From the NCBI RefSeq assembly GCF_000442255.1, contig NZ_KE557281.1, forward strand, positions 117,159-181,158: a stretch of 64,000 nt of DNA. The letters run 5' to 3'. The notes under the pieces were generated by a model. The model was given only the letters and a program-made list of their open reading frames with translations. It did no database searches and had not been told where the DNA came from. This document shows positions 42,039 through 50,038 of this stretch, piece after piece. This DNA comes from Salipiger mucosus DSM 16094. Lineage in GTDB: Bacteria > Pseudomonadota > Alphaproteobacteria > Rhodobacterales > Rhodobacteraceae. The translations under genes were made by a program, and so were the position numbers. Numbering within the stretch: the stretch's first letter is position 1; every line of letters starts with the position of its first letter.

Positions 42039-42785
42039 ATGCCCGCACCCGAGATCAACACCGTCGTACCGCTGTACTACCTTTCGAAGGAGTTGGGAGG
42101 CCCCATCGTGACCGTAGACGAGCACGCGACTGCCGATGGCTTCGAGCCCGTGACCTCCGATACTATCGTTCGCCAGATGGACGACGGCCTCGGGGACCTG
42201 GGCGGGATCGACATCTGGCTTATGAGCACCGTCGAGGAGGCCGAAGCCGCGCGGGCCGCCTTCGGTGGCGATGCGCAGTCGGCGAAGCTGCGGAACGGGA
42301 ATGGTGCCGTACTGAAGACCCGGAACGCCTCCTTTGAAATCCGTCTCGAAGATCGCCGTCGCCAGGAGCGCACGGCCGGCATGGCCGAAGACAGGGTTTT
42401 CGGCAGCTGGACACTCGACCGCGGCCAAATGCTCACCATGCAGGATCTCGACGAGATCGCCATGGAACAGGCAACCCGCGGCTGGGCGCGCGAGGTTGCA
42501 ACCATGGCGCGCCACATGGGCCCGGCCGCGGTTCAGCAGTTGCAGGTTGACCTGGAGACGGTCCCGGGGGCTTTCGTGGGATTTGCATCCTGCGACATCG
42601 GGACACTTCGGGAAGCCTGCGACATCGCCTTCGAGAACGATGCCGAAGCACATTCGATCCTGTCTCGCTGTTCCCAGAAGTACGAGAACGCGACAATGAT
42701 GGACGACATTGAAGGATACGTTCTCGAACGTCTCGAGCCGGTCATTTGCGACAAGAATGAACCGGAGGGCCCGGCCGGGCCCTGA
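42039..42785 (+). CDS. Unknown family protein, copy 2 of three tandem paralogues
   Basis: 248 residues. Aligns by eye with copy 1: DDGLGDLGGIDIWLMSTVEE against NGLQHLGKIEVLLMDTVEE, and AEDRVFGSWTLDRGQ against EDRVFGSWNLSKKQ. The C-terminal 70 residues have no counterpart in copy 1. AGAGGACTC precedes the ATG. Role unknown. Confidence 0.5.
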   Translation: MPAPEINTVVPLYYLSKELGGPIVTVDEHATADGFEPVTSDTIVRQMDDGLGDLGGIDIWLMSTVEEAEAARAAFGGDAQSAKLRNGNGAVLKTRNASFEIRLEDRRRQERTAGMAEDRVFGSWTLDRGQMLTMQDLDEIAMEQATRGWAREVATMARHMGPAAVQQLQVDLETVPGAFVGFASCDIGTLREACDIAFENDAEAHSILSRCSQKYENATMMDDIEGYVLERLEPVICDKNEPEGPAGP

Positions 42786-42833
42786 GTTCTGAGCCTCGTC
42801 ACTTCACAAGTCCACACCCCGACGGAGACACTT

Positions 42834-44120
42834 ATGGCCTCTGAGCACCCGACATTCCTCGTCCCATTGCAGTACACCGCGGACGACGGAGGCGGCTTTC
42901 CTTTCGACACCAGGCCTGTCGACCGGCTGAGCTTCTCCTTCGATGACACCTTCGAGGACGTCGTCATGGTCACCTCGCAGAACGTGGCTGCGCTGCGTGA
43001 GCAAGGCCTGGCGGATGTTGGCCGTCTCGAACTCATCGTTGCGGATTCACCTGACGCCGCTGCCGGCATGCACCTGGATAGTGACATGCTGGCAGATGTC
43101 CGCCGGGAGACTCTGGAGAACGGGTTCGGCCTGGTGGTGATCAGCACTCCGGACCTGGATTTCCGGATCGAGGTCAAGGACGCGAGAACAATGGCCGCCT
43201 CCATCGGTGCGCAGCCGGACGATCTCGTACCAACCAGTGAGCTGATCGAGGAGCAGATCGAGCGGGCGCGCAAAGATCCTGAAAATTCCTCCGCCGGCGC
43301 GATGCGGCAGGCCAGGCGCCTTCTGAAGGAAGCCTCGGATGCCGGCCATGATGTGCGTGAGGCGCTCGATACCCTCACGCGGCAGCATGCCGTCACGTCA
43401 CCGTCACAGCGGACATACTTTGCACCGGTGGTGAACAGCTGGGTGGAGGACGTCATGCGCGATGGGTTCCAGAGCGAACTCGTGGATGGACGGTACGGCC
43501 AGGCCTTCTATTCGACACTGGAGGCAGCTCTCTGCGTGCAGCGGCGCGGCGGAGAAGGCGGCCACCTCTCGCCCGAGGATTTCCAGATCGTTGTCGTCGA
43601 CTGCCACGAAGAGATTCCGAGGGCCGAGCGTCAGGTTCCGCTCAACGATCCCGCCGGCGGAGAGCGTGTCCTGAAGGTCTTCGGCCAGGGCGAGGAGGCG
43701 AACGGGATCCACTGGAAGCCCAAGCGTCGGGTCGTCGGATCCGACTACACTGCCGAGGCGGAGCCGTGGCACACCTATTACCACGTCACCCACGAAGCCG
43801 ACCTTCAGTCGATCCTGATCGAAGGCTTCGAAGGCGGACATGGGGATGTGGGCTTCGGTGTCTATCTCTTCGATGACCTTGCCGCGGCTGAGGAGTACAT
43901 CGCGCGTGGCGGCTGGGATGGCACGACAGACCCCGAGGACCTCGAGATCATCGAGGTGACCTGCGACGCGTTGCCTGGTGTGGAGCCTCACCCGGACTGG
44001 CCGGATCCTGAAAACTACGCGCATGTCGTCTTCAAGGGCATGAACGAGGACGACCCGGAGGACATCTGGGAACCGCAAAGAAGCCACATCTTCCCGACAC
44101 CGCAGCCGGGCACACCTTGA
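42834..44120 (+). CDS. Paralogue copy 3 fused to an ADP-ribosyltransferase-like C-terminal domain
   Basis: 428 residues. The N-terminal half matches copies 1 and 2 more loosely (EQGLADVGRLELIVADSPDA). The C-terminal part (about 305-415) reads WHTYYHVTHEADLQSILIEG, then HGDVGFGVYLFDDLAAAEEY, and ends ENYAHVVFKG. That is the HxT...L..Il..G....GVYL pattern of Tpt1/DarT/PARP-like ADP-ribosyltransferase folds. Catalytic function is an inference from this pattern. GGAGACAC precedes the ATG. A toxin-like or effector-like role is possible. Confidence 0.5.
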   Translation: MASEHPTFLVPLQYTADDGGGFPFDTRPVDRLSFSFDDTFEDVVMVTSQNVAALREQGLADVGRLELIVADSPDAAAGMHLDSDMLADVRRETLENGFGLVVISTPDLDFRIEVKDARTMAASIGAQPDDLVPTSELIEEQIERARKDPENSSAGAMRQARRLLKEASDAGHDVREALDTLTRQHAVTSPSQRTYFAPVVNSWVEDVMRDGFQSELVDGRYGQAFYSTLEAALCVQRRGGEGGHLSPEDFQIVVVDCHEEIPRAERQVPLNDPAGGERVLKVFGQGEEANGIHWKPKRRVVGSDYTAEAEPWHTYYHVTHEADLQSILIEGFEGGHGDVGFGVYLFDDLAAAEEYIARGGWDGTTDPEDLEIIEVTCDALPGVEPHPDWPDPENYAHVVFKGMNEDDPEDIWEPQRSHIFPTPQPGTP

Positions 44121-44315
44121 GAAGAAAACAACGGGCCTCGGGCTGAAAGAGATCCCCAGGCGAGATTTTCCTGAGGAAATGCGAGAATAGTAGCCTTCAA
44201 AATAAGGGCGTAAGAAAAAACTCCGAAAAAATTGGAATCTATGCTTGCAATATGGGAATTGGCCTTCTATGTTCCCTCTCAACACAGACACACACCGACT
44301 GGAGACACACGTTCA

Positions 44316-44483
44316 ATGACCCGCCGTATCGAACATAAGCTTGCTCAGATGGCCGACGCCATCCGTGCCTGCATGCTCGATTGCGTGCGGAAACTGGACG
44401 TCGTCCTTGGCTTGGACCGTGCGTGGCAGAAGCGCGGCTTTGCCTATGAGATTCAGACTCCAGGAGGGGAAGTGATGTCGTAG
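44316..44483 (+). CDS. Small hypothetical protein (55 aa)
   Basis: Starts MTRRIEHKLAQMADAIRACM; helical and basic. GGAGACACACG precedes the ATG at a slightly long spacing. A strong terminator follows 28 bases later, which supports a real transcript. No family recognised. Confidence 0.45.
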   Translation: MTRRIEHKLAQMADAIRACMLDCVRKLDVVLGLDRAWQKRGFAYEIQTPGGEVMS

Positions 44484-44510
44484 AAACGCGCACATCGCTA
44501 GACTTCGAAA

Positions 44511-44542
44511 GAAGCCCCTCCTGGTCCCCAGCGAGGGGCTTC
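44511..44542 (+). terminator. Rho-independent terminator before the tRNA array
   Basis: GAAGCCCCTC pairs perfectly with GAGGGGCTTC across a 12-base loop, followed by TTCGTTTCT. Confidence 0.7.
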
Positions 44543-44559
44543 TTCGTTTCTAATCAGTC

Positions 44560-44850
44560 AGTTACCGAGCGTAGCTGATCTGGGACACATAGGTCCTGAG
44601 AGCGCCACCGGCGGCTTTCGAAGCGTATGGTCAGTCACCCGGGGTTCGGGTGTGCCACAACCGGTACGCGGGGCAAAATCCCCGTGGTCCGCCATATACT
44701 GCGGATGCTGGAGATTGGGTTGTGGTCCGGAGGGAACGTAGCGCTCCATGAGCGTGGATACCGATGGCTGGAGACCGGGGACTTACCACCCCCGGTCGCT
44801 CCAGCAATGCGACTTTCGGGAGAGGCAATCCGGCCTCTCCCGCAAATGTC
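44560..44850 (+). other. Gene-free region rich in strong hairpins
   Basis: No gene is visible. Hairpins occur at 44637-44653 (CACCCG/CGGGTG), about 44669-44687 (CGGGG/CCCCG), 44768-44804 (CTGGAG..CCGGGG paired with CCCCGG..CTCCAG) and 44817-44842 (CGGGAGAGGC/GCCTCTCCCG). It leads directly into the first tRNA gene and may be a structured RNA or a leader. Confidence 0.4.
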
Positions 44851-44854
44851 ACGG

Positions 44855-44929
44855 GGCCTCATCGTATAGCGGTAATTACTCCCGACTGTCTCTCGGGCAA
44901 CACGGGTTCGAGTCCCGTTGAGGTCGCCA
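44855..44929 (+). tRNA. tRNA-Asp(GTC)
   Basis: Acceptor GGCCTCA/TGAGGTC with one G-U pair, discriminator G, encoded CCA. Anticodon loop CTGTCTC. T-arm CGGGTTCGAGTCCCG. First of the array. Confidence 0.9.
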
Positions 44930-45036
44930 ACTTGCAAATGATCAGTGGTCCACAGGTGAATTATGCTCGAAATAAAGATGCTGCCGAGAGCGGAAATGTG
45001 TTTCCGTTTTCGAGAGCAACTTTCATATTCTCATAT

Positions 45037-45110
45037 GGACCCGTAGCTGAGTGGTTTAGCAACCGACTTTTAATCGGTTGACGTGAGTTCGATTCTCACC
45101 GGGTCCTCCA
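45037..45110 (+). tRNA. tRNA-Lys(TTT)
   Basis: Acceptor GGACCCG/CGGGTCC, anticodon loop CTTTTAA, CCA encoded. Preceded by a short AT-rich leader with TTCATATTCTCATAT. Confidence 0.92.
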
Positions 45111-45136
45111 GTACGTCGAGCAGAAAGGAGTTGGAC

Positions 45137-45712
45137 ATGCAGACGTTGGATGACCTGAACCTGGGGGGTGCCGGCCGCAGCTTCGTGATGATGCAGGTTC
45201 CCGACGAGATGCGGTCCCGCCTCATGATGCAATGGCTGTCGCCGCAGATCAGCGACCTGGCCGGCCGGGCCGACGAGCTCAAGGACGCCGAGGTATCGGT
45301 GCACACACGCCGCGATCTGTCGACCTTTTCCGCGGCCCTCAGGGCAACCGTTGCTCTCGAGATGACGCATAATCAGGCACGCGCCGTTCTCGACTCCTTC
45401 TTCAGCCTCGGACAACGCTCCATTCGGGAGCCGATGGCGTCCAGGGACCATCCGGAAGGGCGCGCCCGGGAGCTCTTCCTGGAGACGGAGAGCCTGACGA
45501 TGCCGGACGCGAACGACGAGATGCTGGAAGCTGCCCTCGCCGAAGGCGGAGCCGCAGCCGAAGTCGTCACGGCCGCCGCGGCGGCCTTCCATCGCACAAG
45601 GGAGGTCCCAGACAACACGGGCGACCGGCTTGCCGAACTCGAAGCTGAGGATCCTGGCGTCGAGCTTCTGGACGCGGGCCCTCTTCTTGTCGGCCGGCCC
45701 GGCGTGACCTGA
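45137..45712 (+). CDS. Hypothetical protein in the tRNA array (191 aa)
   Basis: The ATG at 45137 follows AAAGGAG. No membrane segment. VMMQVPDEMRSRLMMQWLSP and LAGRADELKDAEVSVHTRRD are visible in the N-terminal half; the C-terminal half is Ala/Glu-rich. No family recognised. It lies 26 bases after tRNA-Lys and 10 bases before the next tRNA, so it is probably on the same transcript as the tRNAs. Confidence 0.55.
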   Translation: MQTLDDLNLGGAGRSFVMMQVPDEMRSRLMMQWLSPQISDLAGRADELKDAEVSVHTRRDLSTFSAALRATVALEMTHNQARAVLDSFFSLGQRSIREPMASRDHPEGRARELFLETESLTMPDANDEMLEAALAEGGAAAEVVTAAAAAFHRTREVPDNTGDRLAELEAEDPGVELLDAGPLLVGRPGVT

Positions 45713-45722
45713 TCATAATTTT

Positions 45723-45797
45723 GTACCGGTAGCTCAGAGGTAGAGCAGCGGGCCCTTAACCCGAAGGTCGTGGGTTCGACCCCCACCCGGTTCTCCA
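45723..45797 (+). tRNA. tRNA-Lys(CTT), atypical C33
   Basis: Acceptor GTACCGG/CCGGTTC with a T2-T71 mismatch. Anticodon loop CCCTTAA: base 33 is C instead of the near-invariant T. T-arm GTGGGTTCGACCCCCAC. CCA encoded. Confidence 0.75.
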
Positions 45798-45803
45798 AGA
45801 TAT

Positions 45804-45941
45804 GCGTGCGTAGCTCAGCAGAAGAGCGGCAGGGTGAAACCTGCGACTGGTAAACGGACCCGGTCTGATCTCCGGGCCCCGCAGACCATCTCCGGCTGAT
45901 CATCGGGGACGGCGTTGGTGCAAATCCAACCGCACGCTCCA
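45804..45941 (+). tRNA. 138-nt tRNA-like gene with a long internal insertion
   Basis: Acceptor GCGTGCG/CGCACGC (7 of 7 pairs), discriminator T, encoded CCA and a T-arm GTTGG-TGCAAAT-CCAAC. D-stem GCTC/GAGC, but its loop AGCAGAA lacks GG. About 65 extra bases lie inside. One candidate anticodon arm is TCCGG-CTGATCA-TCGGG (GAT, Ile) near 45890-45912, which puts the insertion between the D-arm and the anticodon arm. The other is GCAGG-GTGAAA-CCTGC (6-base loop). The insert can fold GGTCTG with CAGACC. Confidence 0.55.
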
Positions 45942-45955
45942 AGACAAACGAAAAC

Positions 45956-46039
45956 GGTGTAGTGACGGAACGGTAACGTGCGGGATTGCAAATCCCAGGC
46001 CCCGAAAGGGAGGCGGTTCAACTCCGCCCTACACCTCCA
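45956..46039 (+). tRNA. tRNA-Cys(GCA) with an extended variable arm
   Basis: Acceptor GGTGTAG/CTACACC, discriminator T, CCA encoded. Anticodon loop TTGCAAA. T-arm GGCGG-TTCAACT-CCGCC. The variable region is about 14 bases (GGCCCCGAAAGGGA), long for tRNA-Cys. Confidence 0.82.
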
Positions 46040-46274
46040 GACATGCGCGGCCTCGCCTGACCGTCCCGATGGTAAGAGCAAAGGTCGAAAAAATTGCCTC
46101 GCGCATCACCGCCCTCGCCTCGTGGCGGCATAGAAATCGCAGGAACACCGACCCACCCTGCGGGTCAGACGCGCTGGAGTCCAAGCCGGTGCGGCTAACG
46201 GGGCGCCAATTCCATTCTATTCTTGCCATCCAACTATTCTTTCGGCATGATGCCCCAAAGAAAGGATCGCGTCA

Positions 46275-46367
46275 TGGCAGATCGAAAGATGCCCGAGCAG
46301 GTCAAACTCGGAGACAGTCATAACACGCCCCTCACCCTAACGCGCAACGAACGCAACATTGCGTTCT
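46275..46367 (+). pseudogene. Short 5' gene fragment cut off by the IscB element
   Basis: A frame of about 31 codons starts MADRKMPEQVKLGDSHNTPL after GAAAGGATCGCGTC and ends in TGA just at the left edge of the IscB element. It may be the N-terminus of the DUF262-type gene whose remainder follows IscB. The 46040-46270 stretch before it holds no gene I can support. Confidence 0.35.
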
Positions 46368-46586
46368 GAGCGCCGGGTGAGGTGCAGACTAAGAAAGGAG
46401 AAATCCAATCTACGTTAGTGGCGTGATGAAATGCACTGGTGAACGCCAGCCATTGCCTCTTTCGCTCAGCTTTAAGTCTCTCGCGCGAGCGGGAGGGGCT
46501 GAAAGGTCCAGTGAGTTGGGCACACGAAAGCGCCAGTAACTTTGTCGAGGCAAACGTAACGGCCTGAGGGCCAGAAAGGGACAGAA
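46367..46586 (+). ncRNA. Candidate IscB omega RNA
   Basis: About 220 structured, gene-free bases directly before iscB, the place and size of the omega RNA in IscB systems. Segments such as CTCTCGCGCGAGCGGGAGGG and GGCCTGAGGGCC are strongly self-complementary. The guide would be the 16 or so bases at its 5' end, near 46360-46382. Confidence 0.6.
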
Positions 46587-47876
46587 ATGTCCAACTATGT
46601 TTTAGTTCTGGATGACGGTCGGCGACCCTTGTCGCCGACGTCGCCAGCACGAGCGCGACAGTTGCTGCGCGATGGGAAGGCGGCGGTGTTTCGTCGTTAT
46701 CCCTTCACGATCATCCTCAAGCGGAAGGTGCCTGATGCGGAGCCCGCCCCGGTTGAAGTGAAAATCGACCCTGGCTCCAAGACCACGGGTCTGGCACTGG
46801 TGCAGGGTGACAAGGTTCTCTGGGGCGGGGAGCTGACCCATCGTGGCCACCAAATCAGGGACCGCTTGCAGATGCGCCGTGAGCGCCGTCGTGGACGGCG
46901 GAACAAGCTGCGCTACCGCAAGCCACGTTACAGGACCAAGGCTCAGATCAATAACGCTGACCGAAAGCGTAAGAAGGGTTGGCTCGCACCGAGCCTGCTG
47001 CACCGCGTCGAAACGATCATGACCTGGATGGACAGGTTTCGCCGCTACGCGCCCGTCGGGTCCATCGCGATGGAACTGGTGAAATTCGATCTGCAGCAGA
47101 TGCAGAACCCTGAAATCAGCGGCGTCGAGTATCAGCAGGGCGATCTGGCAGGCTTCGAAGTGAAGGAGTATCTCCTCGCCAAATGGGGCCGCAAGTGCGC
47201 CTATTGCGGAGCTGAGGGCCGCCCGCTCGAGGTTGAACATATCCAACCCAGGTCGCGCGGCGGCTCGAACAGGGTCAGCAACCTGACGCTCGCCTGCGAG
47301 CCCTGCAACCAGGCCAAGGGCAACAAGCCAGTCGAGGCGTTCTTGTCGAGCAAGCCCGACCTTCTGGCGCGCATCATGAAACAGGCGAAACGGCCTCTCA
47401 GAGACGCGGCATCGGTCAACTCGACACGCTGGGTCCTGTTCACCGCACTGAAGCTGACGGGGCTGCCTGTCACGGCGGGAACAGGCGGAAGGACCAAGTA
47501 CAACCGCAAGCGGATGGGCTGGGCCAAGGCTCATTGGCTCGATGCCGCGGCCGTCGGCAACGTGGATGCCCTGACCCTTCGCACCGACAAGCCGTTGCTT
47601 ATCTCTGCCAAGGGTCAGGGTGGTCGACAGAAGGGCGTGTTTGACAAACACGGCCAGCCCCGCCGCAACAAGGCGGGCGCCGCTCAGATCCGCCCGCTCA
47701 AGCCCATCCACGGCTGGCGCTCCGGCGACATCGCCAAGGCGCGCGGGCTAGAGGGTCGCATCTCTCCGCGCACCAGGGGCAGTTTTGAACTCCGCGCCGC
47801 GGGACAGAAACCCCGCTCGTTCCCACCTCGTGATTTCGTGGCGATCCATCGCAACGACGGTTACGCGTATCAATGA
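46587..47876 (+). CDS. iscB: RNA-guided nuclease IscB
   Basis: 429 residues. Order of parts: PLMP-type N-terminus (LDDGRRPLSPTSPARARQLL), RuvC-I VEVKIDPGSKTTGLALV, Arg-rich bridge helix (RLQMRRERRRGRRNKLRYRK), RuvC-II SIAMELVKFD, HNH domain with CAYCGAEGRPLEVEHIQPRS and CEPCNQAKGN, then RuvC-III AHWLDAAAVGNVD. All catalytic positions appear intact. It is an ancestor-type relative of Cas9 that cuts DNA with an omega RNA. Its stop overlaps the start of the DUF262 fragment (ATGA). Confidence 0.93.
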   Translation: MSNYVLVLDDGRRPLSPTSPARARQLLRDGKAAVFRRYPFTIILKRKVPDAEPAPVEVKIDPGSKTTGLALVQGDKVLWGGELTHRGHQIRDRLQMRRERRRGRRNKLRYRKPRYRTKAQINNADRKRKKGWLAPSLLHRVETIMTWMDRFRRYAPVGSIAMELVKFDLQQMQNPEISGVEYQQGDLAGFEVKEYLLAKWGRKCAYCGAEGRPLEVEHIQPRSRGGSNRVSNLTLACEPCNQAKGNKPVEAFLSSKPDLLARIMKQAKRPLRDAASVNSTRWVLFTALKLTGLPVTAGTGGRTKYNRKRMGWAKAHWLDAAAVGNVDALTLRTDKPLLISAKGQGGRQKGVFDKHGQPRRNKAGAAQIRPLKPIHGWRSGDIAKARGLEGRISPRTRGSFELRAAGQKPRSFPPRDFVAIHRNDGYAYQ

Positions 47877-48346
47877 TGTTGCGTTCGTTGCGGAAAATGC
47901 GTGCCGTCGGACAGCTGATGATGTATCAGAACGAGCCCAGCTTTTCCGGGATGGACAAGTGCCGGACGGTCATGGGTCTGAAGTTACCCACCTGGCAACG
48001 GCCGCTTGTCTGGACCGAAGAGCAGAACATCCGCTTCCTCGAGAGTCTTTGGCTGGGCCTTCCTGTCGGGACCTATAGCTACAACATGGTCTTGGACGGC
48101 GGCGCCCTCGACGGGCTCCTGATCGACGGGCAGCAGCGACTCAACGCAATCCAGCGATACCTGGAAGATGCCTTCCCCGTCTTCGGTCACAGGTGGTCCG
48201 AGGTGACCAAGGTCGACCAACGGCTCTTCAAGCTGACCGCGTTCCCGTCATACTGCACGCAGTCATCGGACGAGCAATACTTGCGCGATTACTACAATCG
48301 CATGAACTTCGGCGGGGTCGCGCACACGGAAGAACAGCGGGCATAG
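47873..48346 (+). CDS. DUF262-type protein, short or truncated
   Basis: 157 residues. VMGLKLPTWQRPLVWTEEQN then IRFLESLWLGLPVGTYSYN and GLLIDGQQRLNAIQRYLE form the DUF262 core (ParB-like fold, with the DGQQR motif found in GmrSD-type proteins). YLRDYYNRMNFGGVAHTEEQ follows. It stops there, so only the N-terminal domain is present, as in short phage homologues. Its ATG overlaps the iscB stop and has no ribosome-binding site of its own, suggesting that the element cut an older gene. Confidence 0.7.
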   Translation: MMLRSLRKMRAVGQLMMYQNEPSFSGMDKCRTVMGLKLPTWQRPLVWTEEQNIRFLESLWLGLPVGTYSYNMVLDGGALDGLLIDGQQRLNAIQRYLEDAFPVFGHRWSEVTKVDQRLFKLTAFPSYCTQSSDEQYLRDYYNRMNFGGVAHTEEQRA

Positions 48347-48519
48347 GCAGGCAAAGATTTCCTTGCTCATGTCAAATCTATGCTTGACCGGCGTTCATTA
48401 TATCCTTATGGAAGTCTTTGCGCACCATTCGGGAGGTGTCCTCCTGAGGTGTCGCGCCCGGGGTGGTTCCTTTCAAGTTCGGTCCGTTCATCCCCCCCCC
48501 CGGGCGCCACTAAAATTTT

Positions 48520-48595
48520 GCCGCCGTAGCTCAGTTGGTAGAGCGCGCCCGTGGTATGGGTGAGGTCGCGGGTTCGATCCCTGCCAGCGGCACCA
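48520..48595 (+). tRNA. tRNA-Thr(GGT)
   Basis: Acceptor GCCGCCG/CAGCGGC with one C-A mismatch. Anticodon loop GTGGTAT. CCA encoded. Confidence 0.88.
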
Positions 48596-48609
48596 GACTA
48601 AGGAAGACA

Positions 48610-48780
48610 ATGGCCATCAACAGAGCAATGCACCCCGTCACGGACAAGGAAATCATCGCTTTTCTCGAAGAGGAAGCGAAGAGGGCCGAAGCTGACGTCG
48701 TGGAGAACCAGCGGGTTGGAGATATCCGGCCGGAACTGCTTTGGGCCGCGGCAAGTCGCATTCGTGGCGGCGTAAAATAA
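48610..48780 (+). CDS. Small hypothetical protein (56 aa)
   Basis: Starts MAINRAMHPVTDKEIIAFLE; acidic and helical. AGGAAG precedes the ATG. It lies between tRNA-Thr and tRNA-Gln. No family recognised. Confidence 0.5.
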   Translation: MAINRAMHPVTDKEIIAFLEEEAKRAEADVVENQRVGDIRPELLWAAASRIRGGVK

Positions 48781-48787
48781 GGAATTT

Positions 48788-48862
48788 TGGGGTGTAGCCA
48801 AGTGGTAAGGCAACGGTTTTTGGTACCGTGCACCGCAGGTTCGAATCCTGCCACCCCAGCCA
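48788..48862 (+). tRNA. tRNA-Gln(TTG)
   Basis: Acceptor TGGGGTG/CACCCCA with the T1-A72 pair typical of tRNA-Gln, discriminator G, CCA encoded. Anticodon loop TTTTGGT. Confidence 0.92.
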
Positions 48863-48881
48863 AAACAAGGAACAGGACGGC

Positions 48882-49319
48882 TTGCACGACGTCTCTCACA
48901 TTCGTCCGGATCGACTTGTCATTGCTCCCATCGACAAGAAAGACCAGTTCACGACGCTGGTGAAGCAGGTCTTCTGGGCGGTCTATGTCACCGGGGAGAG
49001 CCAGGTCCTGTCGGCAGCGAAGGCGGAAACCAAGGACGATCTGCACGCCGTGATTTCCGAGAAGATCGCCGCCTATCCGGCTGTCGAGAACCGGGTGGCG
49101 TTGCGCACCGCTGACGGGGATGAAGGCTACGTGATCGAGCCCACCTCGATGGAAGAGGTCGCGTTCAGGATCGAGCAGGACATGGACGACCACGATCTGA
49201 CAGGCCGCAAGAAGTCAGCCCCCGATCCCTTCGCGGATCTCTTGCCCGCTCTGAACCGCTGGCTCGAAGGGCCCGAAACCGACTGGCGCCTTGCGCCCGA
49301 AGCGGCACCTGCGTCCTGA
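48882..49319 (+). CDS. Hypothetical protein (145 aa), TTG start
   Basis: I chose the TTG at 48882 because AACAGGACGGC lies just before it; an upstream ATG at 48828 would be inside tRNA-Gln. PIDKKDQFTTLVKQVFWAVY and NRVALRTADGDEGYVIEPTS suggest a globular protein. It is followed at 17 bases by another gene with a similar theme (EAYI/LYIAPVHPDELVAVLM against YVIEPTSMEEVAFRI), so the two may be distant paralogues. Confidence 0.5.
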   Translation: MHDVSHIRPDRLVIAPIDKKDQFTTLVKQVFWAVYVTGESQVLSAAKAETKDDLHAVISEKIAAYPAVENRVALRTADGDEGYVIEPTSMEEVAFRIEQDMDDHDLTGRKKSAPDPFADLLPALNRWLEGPETDWRLAPEAAPAS

Positions 49320-49335
49320 CAGACAGGAGACAATC

Positions 49336-49752
49336 ATGCAGAAACGGATTCCAGACTTCGACCGGGTGACCCATTTCACGATCACGCCGATTTTCGAACA
49401 GCAGATGGGCTGCAGCTACAACGACGCGGCCGATTGGATGGTCATGGGGATCGCCGCGGACGACACCGTCGAGTTCGCCATGACCACGAACCAGCGCGAC
49501 AGCCTGGACGGCGTCCTGAGCGAATGCTTCGGTGCCTGCCCGCAGGCCCAGGACAAGGTCGCCTTCAAGTCGTTCGAGAACGGCGAGGAGCTCTACATCG
49601 CGCCGGTTCACCCGGACGAACTCGTTGCGGTCCTGATGGAATATGTTGTCGACGATATGCCAGACGATGCACCGAACACCGACGATCACCCGCTCGAAGA
49701 GGTTCAGACCGCCCTCGACGAGGCGATGGCGACCATCGAAGTGTCGCCGTGA
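49336..49752 (+). CDS. Hypothetical protein (138 aa)
   Basis: ACAGGAGACAATC precedes the ATG. Acidic. ENGEELYIAPVHPDELVAVL near residue 82 resembles EGYVIEPTSMEEVAFRI of the preceding gene, suggesting duplicated genes. No family recognised. Confidence 0.5.
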   Translation: MQKRIPDFDRVTHFTITPIFEQQMGCSYNDAADWMVMGIAADDTVEFAMTTNQRDSLDGVLSECFGACPQAQDKVAFKSFENGEELYIAPVHPDELVAVLMEYVVDDMPDDAPNTDDHPLEEVQTALDEAMATIEVSP

Positions 49753-49774
49753 ACACTTGGGGCAGCGTCTCGAG

Positions 49775-50038
49775 ATGGCCCAGCGCGGCTGGCATTCCAC
49801 CATCTCGGTCGATCATAACACGCGGCGCGCGGACACGGTCTCCGTCCGCTTCCGGGTCAATCGCTACTACTGGGCTGGAGACCGCATCGATCTCAGTTTT
49901 GGAGATATGGCAAAGAGCGTGCCGTTCTCGGACGTGGAGATCCTGAAGACGCTCCGCGAACAGATCGATGCGGTCCAGGAAGCGACAGTCCGCGCATGCC
50001 GTACGATTGCCAGAACCGGGATTGGGGTTATCGCCTGA
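49775..50038 (+). CDS. Hypothetical protein (87 aa)
   Basis: Starts MAQRGWHSTISVDHNTRRAD; a beta-rich N-terminus (VRFRVNRYYWAGDRIDLSFG) followed by a helix. The ribosome-binding site is weak, so the start is uncertain. It overlaps the next gene by 43 bases. Confidence 0.4.
   Translation: MAQRGWHSTISVDHNTRRADTVSVRFRVNRYYWAGDRIDLSFGDMAKSVPFSDVEILKTLREQIDAVQEATVRACRTIARTGIGVIA

Larger units (their letters stand above)
46343..47892 (+). mobile_element. IscB insertion element without a transposase gene
   Basis: The omega RNA region and iscB are flanked by a 17-bp perfect inverted repeat: CGCAACGAACGCAACAT at 46343-46359 and its reverse complement at 47876-47892. TTGCGTTC is also present as a direct repeat at both sides. 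The element seems non-autonomous; the IS605 TnpA in this window is a possible helper. Confidence 0.55.

Noticed and set aside
46130-46215. Possible further tRNA (hairpin GACCC-ACCCTGC-GGGTC)
   Set aside because: No acceptor stem, no good T-arm and no CCA end could be found around it.
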